A stretch of 64,000 bases of DNA from CAWJLE01 sp963843645. Its GTDB lineage: Bacteria > Chloroflexota > Anaerolineae > DAOTYC01. Made by a program: the position numbers and the translations under genes. The DNA is taken from the NCBI GenBank assembly GCA_963843645.1, contig CAWJLE010000005.1, forward strand, positions 372,001 to 436,000, given 5' to 3'. Position 1 is the first letter of the stretch; every line of letters begins with the position of its first letter. The notes under the pieces are model-generated. The model ran no database searches. It was not told the origin of the DNA and saw only the letters and a program-made list of their open reading frames with translations. This document shows, in pieces, positions 9,483-18,632 of the stretch.

Positions 9483-10640
9483 TCAATTGGACTGCGTTCT
9501 TCTCGCCTGCCGTCTCAGTCCGGCACAGGTCAGGCGCCGGTACGGGTACGTGATCTGCTCGGCCACGCGACCCCAGATGTCGTTGTAGTCGAGATGCTCC
9601 ATGTCTTCGATGTTATTGTGCCAGTATTCCTTGGCGTTGTCTTTGGTCACCAGAATGTAATTGAAGTAGAACTCGCGATGCAGCTTTGGCTCCTTCGCTG
9701 GATCGAAGGTCCCGTTGTAGGCATGGTAGGCGAGGGACAGGCCCATCGCGCCCTGCCACAGAGCATCAGATGCGAGGGTCGCCGCAAACTCGCCGTCAAT
9801 GCAGGCCTGGACAGCCTCCTTGTCTGCGTCGATGCCGCAGACAGGAACCTTGCCATTCAGGTTCTCAGCCTTGAGGGCCTGCAGAGCGGCAACGCCCATG
9901 CCGTCGTTAGCTGCCCAAACACCATCGATCTTCGGATACTTGGTTATCCAGGTCTCCATGATTTGTAGGGCCTTGGTCGGGTCCCACTCCGCGGTCTGTT
10001 CCTCCAGGAGCTCAATGTCCGGGTTTTCTGCCAGCGCCATCTTCAACCCGTTGAAGCGTTGAATCGCGGGCACGTTGGCCAGCATACCCTGCAAGGCAAC
10101 GATCTTCCCCTTGCCACCCATCGCCTTGAACAGCTCCTTGGCGACGGCGTAGCCGGCCGGGGTACCGTTGACGCCCATATGGCAGACCCAGTACGGATCG
10201 TAATCCCACGGGTGGAGGTCATCGGGTTTGTTCCACTGCGTCACAAGATAGACACCCGATTCTGCGCAAAGCTTGGCGATAGGCGTTGCATCGGGTGACT
10301 GATTCGGGTCGATGTTGAAGAGAGTGTCTTTCCCACCCTTGGTGATGAAGGCCTTCATCAGCGTCAGCTGCTTCTCGCTGTCGCCTTCACACAGCAGCGC
10401 CGTATAGTTGCCGCCCTGACCCACTGACTCGGCGAAGAGACGACCGCCACGGTTCCAAGTTGCGTGATAGTCGTGAGACAAAGTGCGAATGACATTGGCC
10501 ATGTACACCGGCTTGGAGGCGTCAGCGGCAGCGGCGAGGGACGGCAGATGAACATCCTTAGTAACCATCGCCGCGCCGGCAAGGCCGAGAGCCCCCTTCA
10601 GAAACGAGCGCCTGCTGTACTTGTTCTTAACGATCTCCAT
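9483..10640 (-). CDS. Sugar-binding protein of ABC importer, Tat-type signal (RhaS-like)
   Basis: A 385-residue extracytoplasmic solute-binding protein of the periplasmic-binding-protein 4 type. The N-terminus has a twin-arginine signal (YSRRSFLKGALGLAGAAMV) followed by an alanine-rich cleavage region, so the protein is probably exported folded by Tat. The mature part has alternating alpha/beta blocks typical of ribose-binding-like proteins (VWAANDGMGVAALQALKAE, VPVCGIDADKEAVQACIDG). ATG 10640 follows AAGGAGAGG. It is the first gene of the importer operon; the permease, ATPase, permease and kinase follow. Rhamnose as ligand is inferred from gene order only. The last 20 residues are basic and could be altered by a terminal frameshift. 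Confidence 0.85.
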   Translation of the reverse strand: MEIVKNKYSRRSFLKGALGLAGAAMVTKDVHLPSLAAAADASKPVYMANVIRTLSHDYHATWNRGGRLFAESVGQGGNYTALLCEGDSEKQLTLMKAFITKGGKDTLFNIDPNQSPDATPIAKLCAESGVYLVTQWNKPDDLHPWDYDPYWVCHMGVNGTPAGYAVAKELFKAMGGKGKIVALQGMLANVPAIQRFNGLKMALAENPDIELLEEQTAEWDPTKALQIMETWITKYPKIDGVWAANDGMGVAALQALKAENLNGKVPVCGIDADKEAVQACIDGEFAATLASDALWQGAMGLSLAYHAYNGTFDPAKEPKLHREFYFNYILVTKDNAKEYWHNNIEDMEHLDYNDIWGRVAEQITYPYRRLTCAGLRRQARRTQSN

Positions 10641-10729
10641 TTGGACCTCTCCTTTCGCTCTATGTGAGGCCGTCCATCGCTCTTTGAACCGGCTCGGAGG
10701 TCCGCATCACGACTCGGGCATCGAGCCGA

Positions 10730-11132
10730 TCAATCACCCCTCATGTCGCCGCCCGTTGTCACCGATTCTCTTAGCCGCTCGATAAGTGCTCCTCCTTTCC
10801 GCATCTCGCGTAGCTCGTCCATCCACGGGACGAGGAGCATGGCACCCGTCGAAATGGCAAGCGAAACCGTGGAGTCTGGCGCAACATCCTGGCGCGGTGC
10901 CATGCTGGCCCCAACCGTAATAGTGCGGCTGCCAATGAGTTCAAACGCGGATGACTGATGCCGGTCACACCCGACTGCATGCATGCGACATCAGGGATAG
11001 GGGTTGCCAAAATCAAGAGCTCCAACCAGAGCGCTACCGAACGGGTCGAAAAACGCCGGGGTCGAGCACCTGATAGAGTTCTTCTGACCGATTCTGCCGT
11101 TGGTCTTCATTGGAAATGACTTTCCGCAGCAT
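10730..11132 (-). pseudogene. Decayed coding sequence of unknown function at head of rhaS-type operon
   Basis: Three frames contain protein-like stretches in order: MLRKVISNEDQRQNRSEE... ending VLDPGVFRPV, then FGSALVGALDFGNPYP, then an 84-codon piece with SSAFELIGSRTITVGASMAP and ISTGAMLLVPWMDELREM. No single frame spans the region. It lies between the operon promoter (11228-11257) and the binding-protein gene, where a regulator or mutarotase might be expected. I cannot assign a family. Confidence 0.35.
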
Positions 11133-11227
11133 CGCAAACACGGCAGAAGGCAGTGGTTAGGACTCGGATCCGGCCATCGCTTTCCCGGCTGGTGATAGGT
11201 GCCAATATGGGGAAGAGGCTATGTTTT

Positions 11228-11257
11228 ATTCTATCACAGTTTATCTGTGCGTGTCAA
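11228..11257 (-). promoter_or_regulatory. Sigma-A-type promoter with embedded palindrome, for rhaS-type operon
   Basis: On the minus strand, -35 TTGACA (11252-11257) and -10 TAGAAT (11228-11233) are separated by 18 bases. The spacer holds the perfect inverted repeat CACAG-ATAAA-CTGTG (11235-11249), in the ideal place for a repressor. Transcription would run toward the binding-protein gene. Confidence 0.7.
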
Positions 11258-11297
11258 TAGAATTTTCGATAATGCGCAGCACTTAGTTCGTTCTCGA

Positions 11298-11455
11298 TTA
11301 GCCGGCCCGAATCTCCGACCACAAGCGCAGGACGTCCCCGCAGATGTGCCCGTCCACGAGGACCGGCCCGTTGGGGAAACGATGGAACTCGGACAGAAGA
11401 ACGCGCAACCATCTCATTGACCGACAGATGCCCAGGCGCTCAGATCGACGGCCAT
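11298..11455 (-). pseudogene. Second rhamnulokinase remnant
   Basis: The minus-strand sequence resembles positions 5575-5760 of the first rhamnulokinase over about 100 bases. In one frame it reads FHRFPNGPVLVDGHICGDVL and ends after LRLWSEIRAG at a TAA. A preceding piece, MAVDLSAWASVGQ, corresponds to the kinase N-terminus. Most of the gene is missing. It follows the permease of the second sugar operon, just as the longer rhamnulokinase follows the first. Confidence 0.65.
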
Positions 11456-11563
11456 GAAGTCGGCCCTATCAACCGTACACCGGTCCTTGACGACGCAATC
11501 GGCAAGCGACTCTCCGCAGAGCTCTGTTGCTTCGAGCCCGGCCCTGCGAGCACAGTCTTCCGG

Positions 11564-12443
11564 TCACTTGATGGCGCCCACTACCAGCCCGCGGGTGATA
11601 TATCGCTCCACCAACAGGGCGATGACGATCATCGGCGCGATGGTCAGCAGGGCGAGGGCCGACAGGTACCACCACTGTGGGCCGTATGACTGGCTGCCGG
11701 CTCCGGCGACGTACATCGGCATGGTGCTGGCCCGGCTGAAAGTCAGCATCAGAGCGAAGATGTAGTCGTTCCACGCGAACATGAGGCAAAACAGGAACGT
11801 GGCGATGAGGCCGGGCGCGGCGAGCGGCAGCATGATGCAGACGGAATGCCTGCACGCGCGAGGCGCCGTCGATCCAGGCGCTCTCCTCGAGGTCGACTGG
11901 GAGGCCGGCGAAGAAATCGCGCAGGATCCAGACCGCGAACGGGAGGTTGAATACGGTATAGGCCAGAATCATCCCAAAGTGTGTGTCCAGCAATCCCAAG
12001 AACCGATACATGATGACGTAGGGCAGGATGACCACCACCGGGGGCAGCATGCGCTGAGAGATGATCCAGAAGGCAATATCCCGGTTGCGCCACTTCAGCA
12101 CCGGCACGCGGTATTGGAAACGGGTCAATGCATATCCGGCCAGCGAGCCGAGCGCAACGGCGCAATGTGGCGCTGCTGATGGCCATGATGGCGCTGTTGA
12201 TCCAGCTACGCATGACTTCGTCGTGAAAGCGGCCGACCAGCACGTCCTTCCAGGTGTCCAGAACCGGCTGGAAGTCAATCCAGGGGAAGTATTTCGGCCC
12301 CTGGAACACGGCGATCGGCAGCTTGACCGAAGTGATGATCAGCCAATAGAGGGGAAACAGGCAGATCGATTGTCCAGATGGCCAGCAAAAAGTAGGTCAA
12401 TCCCGCGCCGCAAGAGCCGGTTCTGACGTATGGTCAAGTGCAT
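11564..12443 (-). pseudogene. MalG-type (CUT1) sugar ABC permease, frameshifted
   Basis: The start is ATG 12443. Blocks of a MalG-family permease occur in order but in changing frames: CLFPLYWLIITSVKLPIAVF, FHDEVMRSWINSAIMAISSA, LGSLAGYALTRFQYRVPVLK, ILRDFFAGLPVDLEESAWID (the EAA motif that contacts the ATPase) and LPLAAPGLIATFLFCLMFAW up to a final YITRGLVVGAIK. At least three or four shifts are needed. It is the inner-membrane partner of the upstream MalF-type gene. No cognate ATPase gene is present in the window, so a shared MsmK-like ATPase elsewhere would be needed. Confidence 0.75.
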
Positions 12444-12452
12444 GGTGGCACC

Positions 12453-13405
12453 TTATTCTAGCACTGCGGCGCGCCGCCGCAGGCTGTTGAGGAAGAAAGT
12501 GGTAGAGATGATAACCATGATGAGCAGAGAATAGGCAATCGCCGACGAATAGCCGAGGTTGCCGTTCTTCATACCGACGAGGTACGCATACAGGGTGACC
12601 GGCTCGGTGGACGTGCCCGGTCCGCCGCCGGTCATGACCGTGACGATGTCGAACAGCTTGAATGCCTCGAGGGAACGGATCAGGACGACGGTGATCGAGA
12701 CCGGGGCCAGCATGGGGAAGGTCACGTGACGGAACACCTGCCAGTCGCCGGCGCCGTCAACGCGTGCCGCCTCATATACTTCGGGCGGCAGCGACTGCAG
12801 GCCGGCGAGCAGCACGATCATCATGAACGGCGTCCACTCCCAGGCGTCGACTAACATCAACGAGGGCAGCGCCAGTGCCGAATTGCTGAACCAGGGGATA
12901 ACCGGGCCACCCAGGTGCTTGATGATATCGTTGATCGGGCCCATCGACTCGTTGAACAACATGCGCCCGGCATAGGCGACGGCGGCCGGCGTCAGCATCA
13001 TCGGCAGCAGGAAGGCCACGCGAAAGAAGCGGCGGAAGCGGATCTCCTGATTGAGCAGCATCGCCACACCGAGGCCCAGGCAATATTCCAACCCTACCGC
13101 GCCCACGACAAAGGTTGCCGAGATGCGCGCATCGTTCCAGAAACGGGCGTCGTTGGACCAGGGTAATGAAATTGTCCAGGCCGACAAAACGAATGCCGCC
13201 GGTCAGCCGGCTGAGGTCCCAGCTCAGGAACGACAGAACCAGGGAAAACACCAGCGGGAACATCGAAAACAACAATATGAGGGTCACGCTGGGCAATCAG
13301 GAATCCCAGCCGGGCGCCCTGGTCTCGGACATGCCTCCGATCCTGGGCCGGCTTGTCTCGCCCGCGGCCTCCGGCAACACCGCTTGGCGCATTGGCTGCT
13401 TGCAT
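12453..13405 (-). pseudogene. MalF-type (CUT1) sugar ABC permease, N-terminal frameshifts
   Basis: The C-terminal 240 residues are in one frame with several membrane segments. They include the EAA-loop LQSLPPEVYEAARVDGAGDW and FPMLAPVSITVVLIRSLEAF. The first membrane segment (TLILLFSMFPLVFSLVLSFL, then DLSRLTGGIRFVGLDNF) is in a second frame, and the probable N-terminus (ATG 13405, MQAANAPSG) is in a third, with shifts near 13285 and 13160. A functional product would be about 315 residues. It lies between the binding protein and the MalG-type gene. Confidence 0.75.
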
Positions 13406-13451
13406 GGGCATCTGGCTCCCGTGAAAATGAGATGATGGCAACCGCTGGGAC

Positions 13452-13504
13452 TTCCCTCATCCCCCCGCCCCTCTCCGAAGGGAGAGGGGTGGGGGGTGAG
13501 GGAA
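13452..13504. repeat. Imperfect palindrome of the CCCCTCTCC/GGAGAGGGG class
   Basis: TTCCCTCA...CCCCTCTCC pairs with GGAGAGGGG...TGAGGGAA around a GAAG centre, with one unpaired base per roughly 24-base arm. It lies between the binding-protein and permease genes. The core is related to the longer inverted repeat at 58.2 kb, so it is a dispersed element. It could act as an intercistronic RNA hairpin. Confidence 0.7.
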
Positions 13505-13523
13505 AGGGTACAATCACACCAAC

Positions 13524-15066
13524 TTACGATGTCGGCAGGCCTAACATCTGGCGATACTGTGTCTTCTGCTGGTCGCGGCCCAGCCGGTCGGTGATGGCGT
13601 TCCACTGCTTGGCGGCTTCGTCCAGCGCCGCCTGTGGCGTGGCCTCGCCGGCAACCGCCCGGGCGAGCTGGGTGTCGAGCGCGTCGAAGTACTCCGCGGC
13701 ACCGGTGATGCGCAGGTCAACGACCGCATTCGGGCTGTTGATGATGTTGCGGATGACGTCTAGGTACTCCTTCGCCTCGGACTCGGACATGCCGATCTTG
13801 ATCCACGGTGCCAGGTTGTTCAGGTCGCTGAAGAAGTGCGGGTTGACACCCGAGCCGGGGTAGGTCACCAGCAACTGGCTCATGTTCTGGTTGCCCATGA
13901 AGGCGGCGAAATCGATCGCGCAGGCCTCATTCTTGGTGTTGTTCGCTACGGACTGGATCCAGCCACCGAAGGCCAGATAGGGCGCCTGGTTGTACTTCTC
14001 CACCCACGCCTTCGTCTTGCTGTCGTAGTACTTGTCTACGCCGGGTTCCAGCATCGAACCCCACTTGCCCTGGACGATACTGGACTTGGGGTCTACCGAG
14101 AGCGGGCCAACGTCGCCCCAGTCGATCGCGAGGGCCAGCTTGCCGGCGGGGAAGTTCGCCCGGATGTCGCCCACGTCCCAGTTGACGACGTCCGGCGGCC
14201 CGAGCTTCGAGAGGGCGACGTAGATGTTGAGCGCCTCCACGAACCCGGGGTTGTTGATGCGTGCGTCCATGGTATCGGTGTCGAAGAAGTAGCCCGGATC
14301 GTCCGGCGCCTTGGCATACGAGGCCGCCAGGCCCAGGTAGGTCCAGTAGGACTGGGCCTTGCGCTTGAAGGCCGTGCCGGCGCCGTAGATGGTCTGTCCG
14401 TCGACCGTCTTGCCGTTGAAGAACTCGGCGATATCCCGATATTGAGTCCCAGGTCTTGATCGGGACAGGCAGGTCATAGCCATATTTGGCCTTGAAGTCG
14501 GCCTGGTTCTTCGGATCGGTGAGCAGGTCATGGCGGTAGTACACGTTATGGGCATCGCCATCGTACGGGAGACCGTAGGTCTTGCCGCCCCAGGACAGGA
14601 TGCGGTCGCGGTAGCTCGACATCAGGTATCCGTAGCCGATCTCGTCCTGAATCTTCTGGGGCACCTCGATCACGTAGCCGGGGCCCATGATGTCGCCGGC
14701 CCAGTCCGAGGCGTAGATGATGATGTCGAATGGGTTGGCCCCGGAGACAAAGCCGGTGCGAATCTTCTCGAAGAGGTCGCCGAAGGCAAATTCCTGGAGC
14801 TCGACCGTGCCGCCGGTCTTATCGCCCCACTGTTTCCAGAAGTCCTGCACGGGGCTGGCGATCTGCGGGCCGGTCTGGGTTGCAACCTGCAGAGTCACCC
14901 CCTTGCAATCAATCTCGCCGATGCCGTTGGGGAACAGGTTGGTGGGATCGGCTATCTTCGTCTCGGCGTCCGGTGGCGGCGTAGCAGCCATGGCCAGGGG
15001 TGCCAATCCCGCGATTGTAGCCACCAATACCAATCCTGTGAGGATGGTCCAAATGCGGCTTCTCAT
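13524..15066 (-). CDS. Extracellular sugar-binding protein, family 1 (MalE-type), one frameshift
   Basis: Lipid-free signal peptide at residues 1-27 (WTILTGLVLVATIAGLAPLA, ending AMA), then a family 1 solute-binding protein. The N-terminal half (FWKQWGDKTGGTVELQEF, PFDIIIYASDWAGDIMG, LPYDGDAHNVYYRHDLLTDP) is in the frame that begins at ATG 15066. The C-terminal half (FFNGKTVDGQTIYGAGTAFK through QMLGLPTS) is in another frame, with the change near 14445. Together they make about 513 residues, normal for the family. An AAGGAGGAATTAAGCC box precedes the start. It is the first gene of a CUT1 operon with MalF- and MalG-type permeases. Two opposite-strand long ORFs here are shadows. Confidence 0.8.
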
Positions 15067-15940
15067 GGCTTAATTCCTCCTTGAGCCAAGCGACATGAGT
15101 GACCTACGCGATGATCGTTGAGCCAAGTGACGATTCAAGCAACATGCTTGCCGCGCGGGGCTATTGGACCGACGTTCCGGAGCAGTACAGGCACACTCGC
15201 AGGCAAGCGCCCCACACAAACTTGCCTGCGTGGTCTGCCGCGGGATCGACGACGCCCGCCGGCCCGCCAACTGCCATCTGCCTTTGACAGCCACGCCTGA
15301 TGTGTGTGTATCACCTCCTTTTTGGATGTGGCAATGAGTCGAAGGACCGGTGGATGGGCGACGCGAGGCCGGAGCCACCGTGCGGTCGCCAATTCAGCTT
15401 GATACCCGGGTGATTCTGTGAGGACGACGGGACGCTGACCGGAGTGCCAGTGCTCGCCCGATGTAGGTTTGATATCAAACGCAAGATTACTATACCACAC
15501 TCCAACGGCGCTGTCAACCGAATTATCGAATATGCGCTTGTGCTTCGCGTATGCGGAAACACGGAGCAGGTTGGATCGCACGAGCGGCGTCTGGCCGTGG
15601 CTCCTGGTCGGCGGGCGCGGCGCGACCCTCGTTGACAATTCCATGTTCCAAATGCGTCGATCGTCAGGCGAGGTATGATCTGGCGCATACCGACAGGCGC
15701 GGCATGCGGAATAGAATATACGAAAGCCTGTAGCGAGATGCGGGCTTGTTGCGCAACGTGACCCGCGTCTCGCCACCATCGGCTTCTAATTGGGAGTCAG
15801 GTCAAACGACAATTGCCGGGCACCACGAAAGGGAAAAGGGTGCCGTCCATGCGGAGAGGAGATGCGGCTCGATCGCAGTTGGCGTCTCTGTCCCCTTGAG
15901 GCTGTGGTGTGGTGCTCTTTTTTGTTGGGAGGACAAGAAA
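15067..15940. other. Divergent intergenic region (about 870 bases)
   Basis: This separates the minus-strand CUT1 operon from the plus-strand trefoil gene. The left part is the leader of the operon and contains its promoter and a palindromic operator (listed separately). I see no convincing gene: several ORFs on both strands overlap each other and lack ribosome binding sites. The trefoil gene's promoter must lie in the right 250 bases, but no good hexamer pair is evident. Confidence 0.5.
15468..15517 (-). promoter_or_regulatory. Promoter plus TTTGATATCAAA operator for the CUT1 operon
   Basis: On the minus strand, -35 TTGACA (15512-15517) and -10 TATAGT (15489-15494) lie 17 bases apart, near consensus. 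Just downstream is the perfect 12-base palindrome TTTGATATCAAA (15468-15479), covering the predicted transcription start. This is typical of a LacI- or DeoR-type operator. The leader to the binding-protein gene is about 400 bases. Confidence 0.75.
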
Positions 15941-16948
15941 ATGAAAGCGCATTGGATGACAGCGCTCGGCGGTTCGCTGCTGGTCCTCGTAGTCGTGTTG
16001 GCCGGCTTCGTGCCGGCCGCGGGCGCGGAGAGCTTCCTGGCCGGCCACATCGCTTTTATGACGGCGAATGGCCACTTTCTCACGGCTGTCGGCGGCGGCG
16101 GAAAGCCCAGCGAAGCAGTTCACACTGACGCAACGCAGATCGGCGGCTGGGAGAAGTTCTCGTTCGTACGTCCTGATCGCAACCCAAGTGTGCTCGCCAT
16201 CCGCACGAACAACGGGCACTATTTGACCGCTGTCGGTGGCGGTGGCAAGACGCAGGATGCCATCCACTCGGACGCGTATCAGTCGATTGGCGATTGGGAA
16301 TTCTTCACGCTCGTCGATCAGGGCGATGGCTCGTATGCCATCCGGACCTCCGCCGGACGCTACCTGACCGCGGTGGGAGGCGGCGGCTTTACTGCAGGCT
16401 CCGTCCATACAGACGCAACCCAGGTTTCAGCGTGGGAGAAGTGGCGGATCGTTCAGTTGGACAATGTCGTGTCGGGCTGGCAGTACACGATTCAGACCTA
16501 CACCAACCACTTCCTGACGGCGGTCGACGGCGGCGGCCGCACCTCGGACGTGGTGCACCAGGACGCGACGAAGATCGGCAAGTGGGAGATGTTCCGGTTC
16601 CTCGCCCAGGGCGACGGGACGTTTGGCATCCAGACTACGAACGGGCACTACCTGACGGCGGTGGGCGGCGGCGGCAAGTACCTCGAGGATAACCTGCCCG
16701 AAGTCCTCCACACGGACGCGACGTCGGTCCGCGGCTGGGAGAAATGGCGGCCGCTGGGGCAGACCAACGGGACCTTCGTACTGCAGACCTCTGTCGGCAA
16801 GTACCTGTCCGTCCCAAACGGGAAAATGCACACCGCCGGCGATGCTATCGCTCCGCCGGACGAATTTCGGCTGTTCGTGGTCGGCCCGTTGCAGCGGGGA
16901 TACGGTGGCGGGAGGTATTCTGCGCCGGCACAGGTGAAGCCAAAATGA
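15941..16948 (+). CDS. Secreted six-repeat beta-trefoil (fascin-like) protein
   Basis: A 335-residue protein with a Sec signal peptide (about residues 1-30, hydrophobic core LGGSLLVLVVVLAGFVPAAG). The mature part is six tandem repeats of about 45-52 residues, each with the pattern I.T..GHYLTAVGGGG...VHTDAT....WEKF. Three such units make one beta-trefoil of the fascin/actin-cross-linking superfamily, so two trefoils are expected. The sixth repeat has lost the GGGG and WE signatures. These folds usually bind carbohydrates or proteins; a surface sugar-binding role is inference. ATG 15941 follows GGGAGGA. Its TGA overlaps the ATG of the next gene (ATGA), indicating translational coupling. Confidence 0.75.
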   Translation: MKAHWMTALGGSLLVLVVVLAGFVPAAGAESFLAGHIAFMTANGHFLTAVGGGGKPSEAVHTDATQIGGWEKFSFVRPDRNPSVLAIRTNNGHYLTAVGGGGKTQDAIHSDAYQSIGDWEFFTLVDQGDGSYAIRTSAGRYLTAVGGGGFTAGSVHTDATQVSAWEKWRIVQLDNVVSGWQYTIQTYTNHFLTAVDGGGRTSDVVHQDATKIGKWEMFRFLAQGDGTFGIQTTNGHYLTAVGGGGKYLEDNLPEVLHTDATSVRGWEKWRPLGQTNGTFVLQTSVGKYLSVPNGKMHTAGDAIAPPDEFRLFVVGPLQRGYGGGRYSAPAQVKPK

Positions 16949-18583
16949 GCGTGGTGAGGTTCAACCTAATTGCACCTGGGGCACTCGCAGTTCTCGTCGC
17001 TTTGATGACCGCCGTTCCGCCACCAGGCGGTACGGCGCCGACTGCGGCGGTGCGGATGTCCGCATCGACCGCACTCGCGGCCACTGATGCCGCCGCGAGT
17101 CTGTCTCCACACCTCCTCGCGGGCTCGCGCTCGTTCCCCACGATGGGGCTGGCGAGCGCCGCGACGACGTCTTCGTTCGCCAGCGCAACCCCGACGGCGG
17201 AACCGCCAGGCGCGGAGGCGAGCAAGGCGCCCGCGGCAGCCATCAAGTCCGGCGGATCGAGCCCAGCCTTGAGCGCCTCTCCAACGCCGTACCCGGTCGT
17301 CACCCCATCTCAGATGACCCCTGCCCGGCAGCACGTCACGCGAATCCTGTTTACCGACAAGGACACGGACATCGTGAATGGCCGCCAGGTCGAACCGGCG
17401 CAGGGCGGAACTGAGTTCGACACTTCCGCCGATTTCATCGACGCCTTCATCGACTACAGGGATGTCATGCCGGAGGACGTGATCCGCACCGACTGGTACC
17501 GCGATGGCCGGCGCTTCGTGCACTGGACGTTTGGCTACGCGGACCGTATGGTTTCGCGTGACCTGCCGACGAGTTACATCATGGTGGGCGAAAGACTGGC
17601 GTACCCCGGCCGGTATCGTCTCGAGGTGTACGTCAATGACACGCTCGAGGATGCGGGCGAGTTTACACTGGCCGTCGGCGCCCGGGCAGCCGCTGATCGG
17701 TCGACCGCTGTTCACAACCTCCGCGGACCCGCCGCCCGCGGTGTGGACGGACGTGCAGCGGCAGGTCATATTTACTGACGATACGTCTACGGTCTTCATG
17801 GCGCTCGAGCACTATCGTATGAACCTGGCGAAGTCCTGGGGCTGGCGTCTCAGCCGCGATGGTGAGACTGTTCAGTCGTCGCTCGATCAGCCGTGGACCG
17901 GGGCGGCGAACGGCGTACAAACGCTGCCGCTGCCCATACCGAAGGCGCACGGCGTGTATGACGTCGACGTCTTTGTGGACGGCCACCCCGCAGCGGCCGG
18001 ATCTTTCGTAGTGGGCAGCTCAGCGCCTTCCAGGGGGGCGTTGATTCAATCTACGGATTTCGACCGTCCCGACGAGTCGCTCTTCGTGAAAACGAAGGCT
18101 CCGGGTTTCACTCCGTCGCTGTCGAACGACGAGCTGGCAATCGAGGTGAGCGGTGGAGGCTGGAACACGCTGACCAGCCCGGACTTTGAGGATGGCGTCG
18201 TTCAGATAGATGTTCCGGATCTGAGTACCCTGGACTACCACGCGGGTATCGGACTCGCGGTGCGCGAGCAGGACATGAACGACCTCTACCTGCTCGAGAT
18301 CAAGGTGGAAGGCGCCTATAGCATCTATCACTACCGCGACGGACAGGAAGTCGACGGCCTCGATGGCTTCGTCTCACTCGACTCCTCGCCCGACGTGAAG
18401 ATCCATCAGCTCAGGGCGCTCACCGTCGGTCGGGTCATCCGATTCTATTTCGACGGCGAGCTCGTCGACGTAATACGCGACGCCGAATGGACGCACGGCA
18501 AGGCCGGGGTAGTGGCCACCTCATCCAGTGACGCCCCGCTCAAGATCTTCTACGACAACTGGCGCGTCTGGTCGTTTGAGTAG
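16945..18583 (+). CDS. Secreted multidomain protein of unknown function, one frameshift
   Basis: It begins ATG 16945, coupled to the trefoil gene. The N-terminus has a hydrophobic signal-like segment (LIAPGALAVLVALMTAVPPP) and a long Ala/Ser/Thr/Pro-rich linker to about residue 130. A module starting ILFTDKDTDIV, with DWYRDGRRFVHWTF and GRYRLEVYVNDTLEDAGEF, is repeated in degenerate form (VIFTDDTSTVFM...WGWRLSRDGE...GVYDVDVFVDG). The C-terminal 180 residues (STDFDRPDESLF... VIRFYFDGELVDVIRDAEW) look like a concanavalin-like/DUF1080 beta-sandwich. The first frame ends at 17778; continuity requires a change near 17690. Total would be about 545 residues. It converges on the WD40 gene. Confidence 0.65.
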
Positions 18584-18632
18584 AGCCTGCCGGTATTGAC
18601 CGCACCGTCGTCTGAGTCCCACCCCGTTCGAA

